From: Letharia columbiana
Taxonomy: Eukaryota; Ascomycota; Lecanoromycetes; Lecanorales; Parmeliaceae
Direction of reading: 5' to 3'
NCBI RefSeq assembly: GCF_014066305.1
Contig: NW_023501043.1
Coordinates: forward strand, 310,001-374,000
DNA length: 64,000 nucleotides
Below, piece by piece: positions 1 to 12,587 of the stretch. The position numbers and the translations under genes are program-made. The notes below the pieces were generated by a model. The model did not search any database, was not told the origin of the DNA, and saw only the letters and a program-made list of their open reading frames with translations. Within the stretch, counting starts at the first letter, position 1. The number at the start of each line of letters is the position of its first letter.

Positions 1-381
1 CTTAATTACATTTTGGCGGGGAGCAAAGGAGGACTGTGTGTTGATTGTGGTGGTAGTAGTGGAAGTAGGAAGGAAAAAGAAAAGAGAAAAAAAAAAAGGG
101 AAGGAGAAAAAAATGTTATCCGAGGCGGGTCGTGTCGGGATGCTTTTAATATAGCTTTGTCTAACCAAAAAAAGCGCCAAACATCAAAATTTATAAAGCT
201 AAAAAAAGCAAAAAGAGGACCTCCAAAATGAGAAATTAAAAAGTAAATATATTTTGAAAGGCGAGTACTTTAACTAAAAAAATTAAAACAAAAAATTTTA
301 ATTATGGGAACAAGGAAAGGGGGGGGGCCCAGGGGGGGCAAACCAAGACCAAAGGGAGGGCGGACTAAAAGGGTAGTTGAC
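1..381. other. purine-rich, less degraded left edge
   Basis: This stretch is strongly strand-asymmetric. Nearly all of the + strand is A or G, with runs of A (about 84-119) and of G (about 318-344), and it keeps TpG and CpG, unlike the sequence that follows. Two short open frames (13-231 and 304-543) run through it, but they are Lys/Arg/Gly-rich products of the base bias with no recognisable domain. Bases around 160-180 (gtctaaccaaaaaaagcg) resemble the inner part of the Helitron-like family seen at 42500, so the right half may be a diverged part of the element ending at 448. No gene is supported. Confidence 0.5.
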
Positions 382-448
382 CATACAAAAAAAATAGAAA
401 TTCAAGGTTTTCAAGCTCAGCCCTACCTTATTCTTTTATATATACTAA
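382..448 (-). mobile_element. Helitron-like element fragment (HLE-1), 5' end
   Basis: Read on the minus strand this matches the first about 65 bases of the HLE family: it starts TTAGTATATATAAAAG, continues with the AGGGCTGAGCTTGAAAACC region, and is preceded by A. Only the 5' end is clear. Weak similarity may extend left to about 160, but the 3' end is not present. Confidence 0.6.
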
Positions 449-3445
449 TTAATAATATAACTATAATAGATAAAAAGATATTAATATTATTAAATATAAG
501 AAAAAAGCTATTTATATATTTATATTTAAATTTATTAAGATAAAAATAAGTAAATTTTTTTAAATTTTTCTATCCCTCTAATTTTTTAATTTATTATCTT
601 TATTTTTTAAATAAAGCTTATATTATTTATTTATATATTTAAAATCTAATATATAAAATCTTTTATTATCTCTATCTTTATATATCTATAATTTTAAATA
701 TATTAATAAAAAATATAATAAGAAAGAATTTTACTTAATCTTAATCTTAATTAAATTTTATTTTCTCTAAATTAATCTCTAATAAAAGACGTTAAAAGAA
801 TATATCTAAGATTAATATAAAGAAGTAGAGAATTTAGACTTTAAATTAAAAGAATAAATATTTAATTTTATAAAAGAATTATTATATATCTTCGCTATCT
901 CGCTAATAGAAAATAAATTCTAAAAATAAAAATAACGATAATAGCTTTAAATATACGCTTCGAAATTTTATTATAAATTATTTAATTTAATTATATTATT
1001 AATAAAGATTAATTCTAAATATCTAGAGTTATAATATATTATTAAATAAAGAAAGAATAATAAGCTTAATAAGTTTAAAATAAAAATCGCTTTATTAAAA
1101 GATAACTTTATTATCTAATCTCTAATATCTATCTTTAAATCTAGAAAAACGAATATTTTTAATAAATATTTTAAAAAAGTATTAAATAAAGCTAATAGTA
1201 TCTTCGCTAATATATATATAATTTTCGATAAATTTAAAATTTATTATTAATTTATATATCTAGTAAAATTTAGAATAGCTTTTTATACTTTTATTATTAA
1301 GACTATATAAAAAGATAAAATTATAAAATAAAGCTAAAAATAGAAAAAAAGTAATAATTAAAATAATTAAAATAAAAATAATTAAAAGATTTATACTATT
1401 TAGAATATATAAATATAATTCTTAACTCTATATTTACTATAATACTTATATTAATAATTTATAAATTAAAAATTAAAATTATATTAAAAATAATAAAGGT
1501 TATACTCTTAAAAATATCTTCGAATATATATTACTTATTAAATTCTTTATCTTTAAATATTCTTTTAATATATTTAATTAAATTTTTAGTTTTATAAATA
1601 AATATATTAATATTATAAAGTCTAATACGAAATTAATACTTTATTTCTATTTTAAAAATAAATTCTTTTATTCTATTCTCTACTTCTTCGCTATATATCT
1701 ATTTCTAATATATTTTAAAATATATAAATTAACTTTATTATAAGAATTAAGCTTTATATAAATTAGATAATAGATTTATAAATTTTATATAACTTTAAAT
1801 ATAATCGAAACTCTCTTTTAGCGTAAATTCTTATTATAACGAAGTCTAAAAAGTATTATATCGATATTAAAGACTTTATATATATTAAATTAAAGAAATA
1901 TTATTCTAAATATAAATCTATTAATTTAATCAAATTAAATAAAAATATTAATTATCTATTTCTAGAGATTTCGCCTTTAAAATAAATATATCTATTTATA
2001 TTATAAACTTTATCTTAATCTAAAAAATATATAATCTCTATTTCCTCTATCTTCTATATAACTCTATCTACTTTCTTACTATAATTCTATATAAACTTTA
2101 TACTCTATTATATATTATTATTCTACTAAATTAGAAGAGTATTAGATTTTTAATAAAAATATAATATTATAAAATCTATAATATATAATATTTATTTTAT
2201 AGCATAGATATTTCTTAAAATATATATTTAGATATCTTTTAGACGAATTTTATTTTACGATATTTACTTAATAAAGTAAGTTTATAATATATATAGAATT
2301 AAGATATTAATTTAAAGAAAGAGTTATTTTTAAAGAGTATTCTTATAAATTAACTAATTCTCTTCTATTATCTAATATTATATTATAAAATTATATTTAT
2401 TATAGACTAATTAATATAATAAGATATATAATTATTAAATATTCTTAAAGTAAGATTATCGAATATATTTTAGCTATTATAAAATTATAAAGAGTACTTA
2501 TTTAATATCGCGTTAGTCGATATAATATATTTAAATAATAAGAATATTCTTTATAATAATAATATATTCTATCTCGCTATCGTTATTATAAAATTATATT
2601 TAATATCTATTAATTTTATCTATTAATCTTATCTATTAATCTTATCTATTAATCTTATCTATTAATCTTATCTATTAATCTTATTTATTAATCTTATCTA
2701 TTAATCTTATCTATTATACTTATTTAAATCTTATCTTTAAACTTTAATATTCTCTATATATTTCTATAGATATTAGATTTCTTTTTTCTATATAAAAAGA
2801 TATAATATAAATATTAGAGGAGTATATACTATTATATATTTTAACTTTAATATATACTCTATTTCTTATAATTAATCTATTCTAAATAGATATCTAATAT
2901 AATAAGATAAGCTACTCTATAAAAAACGTTTTTTCTATAAGCGATATATTTATATAATTAAATACTTCTTTATATTAGAGATAACTCTTAAAATAATAAT
3001 TTAAAAGTACTATTTATATCTCTATCTACTCTATCTTTATAAAATAAATACTATAACTTTAAATAGAAGACTCGCTCTTATAATTCTCTAATATTAACTT
3101 TAATTAAAATATTAGTTTAATAATATATTAATATATTATAGTAATTAGATAAGAGAGTAATATAATATTAATAGATTTTTAATAATTAATTATAATATAA
3201 GATAAGATAGATAGATAGAATATATATAATATTTACTTTTATTTTTATCTTTATAATTTATCTATATAATCTTCTAAGTCTCGTTATTATCTTATAATTT
3301 AGATTAAAAAAGATATATAAAATTAGCTATAATCTCTATCTTTTCTTTTAATTAATTACTCTAAATTTAAAAATAAAATCTATTATTATAAATTACTACT
3401 CGCTTAATCTCGATTAATTTACTATATATTCTCTATTCTATATTA
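449..3445. other. RIP-degraded sequence, no gene
   Basis: About 3 kb of extremely AT-rich DNA with almost no CpA or TpG and stops in every frame. It is probably an old transposon body, but I cannot read a conserved domain in it on either strand. It ends at the TA that precedes the first TAE copy. Confidence 0.6.
2605..2716 (+). repeat. 13-bp tandem repeat
   Basis: About eight units of tctattaatctta, nearly perfect, with one unit carrying ttta in place of tcta. It lies inside degraded sequence and has no visible coding context. Confidence 0.85.
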
Positions 3446-4107
3446 TCTTAGAGGAAATACATTACTAGAGTATATCACGTGACTATACCATTAACTCGAT
3501 GTTTGTTATAACTTTCAGTTAACTTTCAATCAACTTTTCATTGATATTGAATTTTCTATAATAGTCAATTATTCAATATTGAAAATAAATAGATAGTTAT
3601 TTAGTCATTCCCTTATTATATATTAAGGTTTAAACTAGTTCGAGTATCTCGCTTCGCTTATAATAGCCTATTAATCAACGTCACGTGATTTATTTTTCGA
3701 TTTTTGGATTTTTCTCGAAATTTAATATATAAGTAAGATATATAGCCCTATAGGGCTGTGGGACTTGAAGAAATTTTCGAAAAATTTCATAAATTACCGC
3801 TATTTATTAATTCTCTACTAGTAATATATTAATGTATTACTTTATAGCGTAGTATTAAAATAATAATAACTCGATATCTCTTTCATATTCCATTAATTAT
3901 CCATTAACTATCCATTAATAATAAATTCGACTAAATCTTCTATAGATAGGAAGTTTTATATAACTCTATTCGACATACGTTATATAGAACGTAGAATTTG
4001 GATGTATCCGGTGTGTAGTCCTTATTATACAAATCGTATTATTGTTGTTAATGACTTATCTATTTTCTATTAATAGTAAATTCCCATATGTAGTAGCTCC
4101 CGTAAGT
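3446..4107 (+). mobile_element. 661-bp TA-flanked repeat, copy 1 (TAE-1)
   Basis: This is one of three near full-length copies in the window (others at 14259 and 48509), plus a truncated reverse copy at 43618-43989. It begins TCTTAGAGGAAAT after a TA and ends GTAGCTCCCGTAAGT before a TA. The two ends are weakly inverted (CCTTAGAGGA against ACTTACGGGA). Inside are two CACGTG palindromes and the palindrome agccctatagggct. There is no open frame. Length, TA flanks and weak inverted ends suggest a MITE of a TA-target DNA transposon. A solo LTR is less likely because the ends are not TG...CA. Confidence 0.65.
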
Positions 4108-4379
4108 TATATATTAATAGAGATATATATAAAAATAGTATAGTAATATTTAATAATATATCTTCTAAAATTATATCTTAATAATATATTTTATTTAATA
4201 TCGTATTAATATATTATTTAGTTAAAGATATTATTATATAAAATATAATATTAATAGACTTCGAAAGCGACTTAAGAAGTTTAATAGATTTAGAATAGAT
4301 TTCGAATAGATATACTCGACTAACCTTTCTTATACGAATTATCTACTTTTCGTCTTATATATAGATGAATCTTCTAAGA
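4108..4379. other. degraded spacer
   Basis: About 270 bases of RIP-degraded DNA between TAE-1 and the first terminal repeat of LT1-a. Nothing recognisable was seen. Confidence 0.5.
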
Positions 4380-4506
4380 TAGTTATATTAATTATAGAGT
4401 TTCATAAAAGAAAAGAGCGACTAGATATGAATATACTAAGGTATATTATATAATTATATCATATAATTATTAAGACATTAAGAGTTACGTAATTCGAATT
4501 CTAACA
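4380..4506 (+). repeat. LT1-a left terminal repeat (LTR-like)
   Basis: It starts tagttatattaattatagag and ends cgaattctaaca. It matches 12462-12587 and 25859-25977. The original ends were plausibly TG...CA, with the first G converted to A by RIP. The more intact copies contain CACGTRA sites that look like former CACGTG palindromes. Confidence 0.6.
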
Positions 4507-4589
4507 CTTTCCTTCGTATATATTCTTTTATACGCGAAATTTAATAAATATAAAGTTTAATATTAATAGTATTAAAATCGAGTAGATAA

Positions 4590-4790
4590 GATGAAAATAA
4601 GTTAGTTAATTTTTATCGAGTTATTAAAGTAAGTTTAGCGCTAAATAATTAAAGTAAAGTTTAAGCTAAATAGTTAAGATAAAGTTTAAAATAAGTAACT
4701 AAAGTAAAATTAATATTAAATAAATAAGATAAAATCTAAGCTAAATAGTTAAAATAAGTTTAATATTAAGTAATTAAAGTAAAAAATCGA
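4590..4790 (+). repeat. imperfect tandem array in LT1 leader
   Basis: About seven degenerate units of 25-30 bp built on 'aaataattaaagtaaagttta'-like sequence follow the left terminal repeat. The LT1-b copy has the same kind of array at about 26090-26235 with a different unit order, so the array was already variable before RIP. Confidence 0.6.
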
Positions 4791-7700
4791 AATTTAAAAA
4801 TAACTATATTAAACTATAGCTCCTATTTAAATATAATCTAAATTTCACTTTTTATTAAAAAACGATTTTTTAAAAATTTTATTTTTAAATTATTTAATAT
4901 ATATTAAAAATCGATTAATTTAAGATTAAAGAGATATTTATAAGAATAATTAAAATAATTAAAAGAAATTATTTATTCTATATATATATACGAAGAATAA
5001 TATTAAAAGTTCTATATATACGCTAAATCTCTTAATATACTTAATAAATATTCTAAATATTTTAAATATTCTTAATATTACTACTTATTACTCAATAGCG
5101 ACGTTAATACTTTTATATATATAAGATATATATATATAAAGTATATACGCGTTATAGCGACGTTATAGTTATATATAAAGAGTGTATTTACTAAATTACT
5201 TCTTCTTCTTATTAGATATAAATTCTTATTCTAAAGCTTCTAAAATTCGCTTAGAAGTATAAACGAGAGCGACTTAATATGATAGTTATAGAAGATAAAA
5301 TCTCGATTTATATATTAAAGTATTAGAAAGTAATTTATATATTAATAGATATTATTTAAATACTCTAGTATAATAACTCTTTAAATCTTAATATAATCGA
5401 GTTTTATTAACTATAGATAAAGCGTTAAACTATCTAAAAAGATATATTAAGAACTTATAAAGATATCGAGAAATAGTAGTTATATTACTAAAATTATAAG
5501 TTTATATAGAAGAGAATTTAGAAGTAAATAAAGTAAATATCGAGATATATTATAAAGGTTATTTATTTTAAGAGCGATAACGAGTATAAAAAAGATCGTA
5601 AGAGAGATAATATACGATCTTATAACTCTATAGAGCGAGTAAATAAGTATATGTATAGCTATATAAAGTATTATTACTAGAAAAATAAAGCTATTTAAGA
5701 AAAAGATTAGATTTATTAAAATATTAAGTATACTAAGAGATTTAGCATATATATAGAACTTTTAATATTACTCTTTATATATATAGATAGATATTTATAA
5801 TCGACTATAAAGCTTTTATAAAGATTATTCTAGATATTTAATCTTGATAATAATAACTAATAGTAATAATAATATAGATAAGAATATTTCGAAAAAGCTT
5901 TAAAGATTTAATAGCGATAATAGCGGTAAAAGCGTTAAAGAAATAGCTATTTTAATATAGAATAGTAAATCTATATTAAACTTAAAACTCGATAAGTAAT
6001 TTAAATAAATTATTTAAATTATAAGAATTAATAAAATAGCTTCTCTAAAGTCGAAGTTAGCTTCTCTAAATAAATAATATTATAAATGATATTTTAATTT
6101 AATTAATATATAAAATTTCTTAAATTTATTTTTAAATAGTATCTTAATAAGTTTATTAATTATCTATTAGTTGATAAAGATATATTTAAAAATAATATTA
6201 TTAATAATAACTTATTTCTATATATAATAATAATATATATTAATATACTTAATATATATATATAATTAAAAAAATTTAATAAGAGCTATAATATTCTAAT
6301 TATTATAATAAATAATAATAATTTATATATATTTAATATTAAGATTAAGTTAATTAAGAAGATTATATAGTTAAATTATCTTTTTAATAATCTATATTTA
6401 ATTAATATATTTAATTTTATAAGAGAATAGCGCTATAATAGATTATTATTTTAATAATTAATTAATAATAGTATTATCTATATTAAAGACGCAATTAAAG
6501 ATAAAATAATTATCTATCTAATTCGCCTTTATATAACTAATAACTAATTTTAAATCTCCTCTAAACATTAATTATTAAATTTTAATATTATTTAGATATT
6601 AAAAAGTATATATAATAGTCTTTTAATAGAATTTATCGAGATTTAAGATATATTTAAAGATTATTAAAATAGTAAATATAATATTAAATTAAGTATCTAA
6701 TATCGCGTATATAAGTAATTTTATAATTAATTAAAAGATATAACGAGATTAATTAATAAAGATAAAATTATCTTTAGTAATATAAAATTTATTATTATTA
6801 ATAAGAGTAGATAATAATATAAAATTTAATATATTATATTTCTTTAGAAACTTCTTAATATAACCTTTTTAATTAAAGCGTAAAATTCGATTAATATAAT
6901 TTTTAAAAATTATTTTATTAAAATAATAGATATAAAATTCTAAATTAATTATTTCGAACTTTTTATTAAATTTATTTTTAATACTTACTCTATATCTTAA
7001 TTTTATTAAAATATTATTTATATAAATAGTAATAATAATACTATTAGTAGTTATTATAGAGAAATTAATGATAATAAATTTAAAACTTATTTTTTTAAGA
7101 TAAATTATAAGAGTATTATATTAAACTCTAGAAGATTATTTTAAATTATATAATATCTTAATAAGCTTATATATCTTATTTTTTTATCTTTTTATTTTAA
7201 AGTTAATAAATTAAATAATATAAATTATTTTTTTAATATCGCTATATAAAAAAGCGATTTTAATATTTATTTATTTAAGTTTTTAATTTAAAATAGCTAT
7301 TAATATAAAGATCGCTTTATAATTTATAAATTTAATAATAAAAATAAAGATTTCATTAAAATTAATCTCTTTTTATTATTTAAAATTATAAATAATTTAG
7401 CGAGCTTTATATTATATAATCTTCTTTATAAAATTATACTTAAATTTATAAATCTATTAATCTTCTAAAATATATATATTTAATAAAAGATTTATTAAAA
7501 TTTAAATTCTATTAATAATAAGCGAGTTAATTTTTTTTCTTATAATAATTTTCTAATATATCTTATAATAAGAGTTTAATATAGTTTTTTTATAGATTTA
7601 AAATTTATAGAGTTTAAAAGAAGAGGCTTTTATTAATAGCGCTAGAGGATTTAAAAAGAGTTTTTTATATATTTTTAAGATATTAAATAAATAATTTATT

Positions 7701-8531
7701 ATTAAAATTAAATTATAATCGCTTATAAAGTGAATAATAAATTTAAAAAATATTATTATAGAAGCTATAGAGAGACTTTTATTATTAAATATATTAGATT
7801 ATTATTATTTTTAAATTTTTAAATTAGCTAAAATTACTAGCTAAGCTCTTTTAAAGATTTAAATAGATTTAAATAAATTATTAGCTTTATCTTTAATAAA
7901 AATTATATATCTTTTTTAATAATTCTTCTTTAGAATTATAGATAAAGAGAGAAGATAATTTTTAAGATAATTAATAGTTTTAATAAATCGATAATCGTTA
8001 TAATAGACTATCGTTTTAATATTATTATATATATTCTTCTCTAAAATAAAAGATATAAATTTAAAAAAGAAATTATTAATTTATTTAATATTTAAGATAA
8101 TAGCGATTTTATCGCTATTTAAGAATATATAATAAAAATAACTTTAATAATTTATAAATTATCTTTTAATTATATAATTTTAATACTTCTTCTAATTAAT
8201 AGCTTTAAATATAATTTAATAAAAATCTATTTATTTAATAATATATAAATAAAAAACGTCGAGAGAGAAATTAATATAAATCTTAAAAGAAGTAATATCT
8301 TATCTAATAATAGATTAGCGATTATATAAATAATTTTTAATATAAATAAACTCGATCTAATATTTCTATAATAAATCGCTTTTTTTAAATATTACGCTAG
8401 CTTTATATTAAATAATAATACTTAATTATTTAAATTTATTATTTATTTAGAGATTTCTCGATATAATATTTTTTTAGATAATTCTCTTAGATAAATAAAA
8501 GGCTTTTATTTTATAATTTTATAATTTTATA

Positions 8532-8953
8532 TTAGTATATATAAAAGAATAAGATAGAGTTAAGCTTAAAAATCTTAAATTTATATATATAGCTAATTAT
8601 AAATTCGAGTTCGCTACGCTTTTTAATTAGATCGACTAAGTTATCGCGAATAAATAAATTAGCGTTTATAATTATTAAAATCTCGCCCTTTCGCGCCTCT
8701 CTTATTAAAAAAATAGGTGTATATTATTAATATATAAAATAACTTTTTTATTTTCTATTAAATTTTTAAATTTTTTTTTAAATTATAGAACGAAATGTGA
8801 GCTTTTAGATAAAAAAGTATTTTTAAATTTAGTCTTATAACTATTAAAGCGCAAGGAATTCAAATATCGCTCATTAAAGATCGCTTATCAAATTTACTCG
8901 ACAGCCCTAATTAAAAAAAATGGTTATGAATTTAATTTATAGGCCTTTACTCG
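8532..8953 (+). mobile_element. Helitron-like element HLE-2 (422 bp)
   Basis: Complete short member. It begins TTAGTATATATAAAAG after an A and ends CCTTTACTCG before a T, with the near-palindrome TATGAATTTAATTTATA 12 bases before the end. The site without the insertion is readable, reverse-complemented, at about 46459-46500 in another LT1 copy. Joining the two flanks here (attttata + ttataatt) reproduces it with no duplicated bases. It has no terminal inverted repeats and no open frame. It carries one copy of the roughly 190-bp internal module and TCGCTCA/TCGCTTA iterons near 8868-8890. Confidence 0.75.
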
Positions 8954-11900
8954 TTATAATTAAAATAAAAGCGAGTATAATAATAATTACTATATTTCAT
9001 ATTATTAAAAATAAATATAAAAATAATAAAAATAAGTTTATTAAGTTTATTTAATAAAAATAGATATCGAAGTATTAAATAAATTTATTTAAAAAAATTA
9101 TAAAAGTATAGTCGTTATAGAAAGTATTAAATAATCTCTAATAATCAATATAAATTAAATTATTCTTCTATTTATCGAGAATAATATAATATTTATAAGA
9201 CTTTATTTTAAGATTAGCTATAAAATATTATTTATAAATATTATTAAAGAAGATTTAAAAAGATTTATTTTAATATATATTTTAGTTATCTTCTTAACGT
9301 TCTAAGTATCTAAATAATTTATATAAATATATTATATATATAGAGTTTTCTTATAAATTTAAGATTTTTATTAATTAAAAAGCTTTAAAGATTTAATAGA
9401 AAATATTTTTATAAATATTTTTATTAATAATAATTAAGATTAGAGAATTTTTTTTTTAAATATTAAATATATAAAGGCGGCTTTAAATACGTTTAAAGAA
9501 AAACTATTATTTTTCTATAAAAAGATCGCTAAAAATAAAAAAAAGCGAGTATTATTACTTCTTTAATTATTTTTTAAAAATAAAATTAAAGTTATATTTA
9601 GATATATATTAGATATTATTAAAAGTCTAAATATACTTAATATTTTTTATCTTATATTTAAAATTAATATTATTAAAATTAAAAGTTATATAATTATTAT
9701 CGACGAATTTATTAATAAAATAAGATTTTTAAAATCTAGAGAAAATTTTAAAAATTAAGAAATTATAAATAATATATTAAATATACGCGTAATTACGAAG
9801 TTAGAGAGAAGATATAATAATAAAAACTCTATTTAAGAATTTAATTTTAAAAAGATTATAAATTTTATTATTTAAGATATAAGAGTTAGTAATAAATATA
9901 ATAATAATATAAATAATAAAATAACGCGTTATTATAAATTAAATAATTATAATAACTACTTTAACGCTAAAAGATTAATTCTTCTCTTTTTTAAACTTTT
10001 TAAATTTAAATTTAATATTAATATTATTATTTTTTTAATTATTTTTTCTATTTTAATTATTATAACTACTATAATCTCTATTTCTAAAAAATTTTAATTT
10101 TTAATAAATATATTTATACTTTAATTATTCGAAATACTTTTTAATAAAATAAAAATTCTTATTATAAATAATATAATATTTATAGATTTATATTTAAATA
10201 TAAAAGTTATTAGAATTAATATTATTTTAAATATAATATTTAACTAATATAGATGTTATAGAAATAAAAATAAAAATATTTATTTTAATATAGATAATTA
10301 TTATATAAATATTAAAAAACTTAATAAAAATAGTAGAATTAGAGATAATATTAAATTATCATATTTTAATATAAATTAATATAAATTTAGAAGATCTATT
10401 TTTATTATAAGAGTTATAATTTTAATTATAAATCTTATAATATTAAGTATATTAGCTATCTAAATTCTTATAAAAATAATAAATCTTTTAATTCTTATTA
10501 ATAATAAAGAAATATTTCTTAAATAAGCTATTAATCTCTTATAATAGATTTATAAATTAATTAATATAGATTTATAACTTATTTTTATAAATAATAAAAA
10601 TAAAAGACTTTAATCTCTAAATAATAAAATTAAAAATATCTAATTTATAAAATTTATATTTTTTTAAGTTCTTTTAGATAATTATAATATTAATATAGCT
10701 TTTAATAAAATTATATAAATTATTTTTATAGCGAGTCTTTATTATAATATAAAGTTTATAATATACTTTAATCTATATTATAATATCTATATTAATAATA
10801 ATTTTAAAAATATCTTTTATAAATCGCTAATTAATTATTACTCTTATAATAATCGCTAAATAAAAAATTAATTAAATAATATTAATTTTAATATAATATT
10901 TTTTAAATATAAGAATTTAATAGAATTAGCTTAAGTTAGCTAAAGGCTTAATATTAATATATTTAAATATAATACTATTTATAAAAAATAAATCTAATTG
11001 TTAAAGCTTAATAATATAAAGCTTTAATAAAAATTTCAAAGATAAGATTTATAATATAATAAGATTTAATATAATAAATAGAATAGATAATATTAATAAA
11101 ACTAGCTTTACTCTAAACTCAAAAAGCTCTTTATTTAAAATTAACTTTAATAGTAATTTAAAAATAAATTAATATAATATAATAATAGAATTAAAATAAG
11201 AAATTAAAAGATATTTATTATTAATATTATTTATATCTAGAATATTTATAATTATTTAAAATATATAAAAGAAATTTTATTAAGTTTTAAGATTAACTCG
11301 ATATAATTTAAAATATTATTTAAAAAAAGATCTTATATTATAATCTATAATATAATTAATAATATTTTAAAAAGATAAATTTTAATTTATAAATATTAAG
11401 AGAAAATATAATATAAATATATAAAATCTTTATAGAAAATCGTTACTCTTTATACTTAAGAGAGAATTTAATTAAATTTTATCTTTTATATTATTATCGC
11501 GATTATCGCGATTATCTTCTATTATATTTATAATATAATATCTTCTACTAATTAACTCTTCTATTAAAGAAATTAATTAAAATTAAATATAAGATTACTT
11601 ATAATTTTACTTCGCTTACTTATTAAATCTAATTAAAGCTTTTTTATAGAATTATTTTATTTATATAAATATAGAGAGTAATTACTCTTTAATCGCTATA
11701 ATAAAAAGTAATTTCTTTTTATATATTAATATATTAAATATATAAGATATAAATTATTTTCTTTTTTAGCGTTATATCGTTATTTTAAACTAGGTTTTAG
11801 TCTTTATTATAGAAATTATATAATAAGATATTAAAGTTTAATCGCTTATTATTAATTTTTAATATAATAAAATATAAAAATAAAAATATATCGTTTTTTA

Positions 11901-12301
11901 TCTTTAGCGTATTTTATTTAATATAGAGAAATTAGTAATATTTTAATAATTATAGCGACTATATAATAAAAAAGTATAGATATATAATATCTTATTATAA
12001 TATATAATAACTTTAATATTATATAATTAAGTGTAATATATTTTAACTCATTTTAAATTATTTTATATAAAAGACGATAAGAAAGTCTATACGTTAAATT
12101 ATTAATATAATATATTAATATATTAATAATTTTAATATAATCTCTCTTACTTACTATCTCTACTCTTCTAATTAAAAATATATTTAATATATATTATTTA
12201 ACTAAAATAATTATCTTAAAGTAGAAAATATTTATATTATAAAAATAAATAATAAAGATTCTTTATAATTATAATTACTACTATTTAATAAATATTAAAA
12301 T

Positions 12302-12369
12302 AATAATTATATTTAAAATAATTATAATTATAATAAATAATTATATTTAAAATAATTATAATTATAATA
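12302..12369 (+). repeat. 34-bp tandem repeat, two units
   Basis: Two units of aataattatatttaaaataa followed by attataattataat stand side by side just inside the right terminal repeat of LT1-a. This is probably a local duplication. Confidence 0.7.
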
Positions 12370-12461
12370 TATAATAAATAATAGATAAATTATAAAATAA
12401 TTAAAATAATTATCGAGTAAAGTTTAGATTTATAATTTATTAAAATATAAGATAAAATACT

Positions 12462-12587
12462 TAGTTATATTAATTATAGAGTTCTATAAAAAAAAGAGCG
12501 ACTAGATATAAATATACTAAGACGTATTATATAACTATATCACGTAATCGCTAAGACGCTAAGAGTTACGTAATTCGAATTTCAATA
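12462..12587 (+). repeat. LT1-a right terminal repeat (LTR-like)
   Basis: Direct copy of 4380-4506, starting tagttatattaattatagag and ending cgaatttcaata. The 25 bases before it (aaaatataagataaaatact) match the bases before the 25859 copy, as expected for the inner 3' edge of an LTR element. Confidence 0.6.

Larger units (their letters stand above)
4380..12587 (+). mobile_element. LT1-a: degraded 8.2-kb element with short direct terminal repeats
   Basis: Two direct repeats of about 126 bp (4380-4506 and 12462-12587) bound an 8-kb body, as in an LTR retrotransposon. The body is full of stops, and I could not identify gag or pol motifs with confidence, so superfamily and coding strand are open. 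Other fragments of the same body occur at 25859-27263 (+), 45659-48508 (-), 49193-50216 (+) and 50222-53110 (-), so this was a multicopy family, consistent with RIP targeting. A Helitron-like insertion (8532-8953) interrupts it. No convincing 5-bp target duplication was seen outside the repeats. Confidence 0.6.

Noticed and set aside
13..543. Two open frames (72 and 79 codons) at the left edge as genes
   Set aside because: Their Lys/Arg/Gly-rich translations follow from A and G runs, no domain is visible, and the second runs into the HLE fragment.
449..3445. Mitochondrial or apicomplexan origin of the AT-rich DNA
   Set aside because: The bias is specific to CpA/TpG with CpG spared, and broken fungal-type chromovirus sequence is present. 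There are no mitochondrial genes and no long AT-rich open frames.
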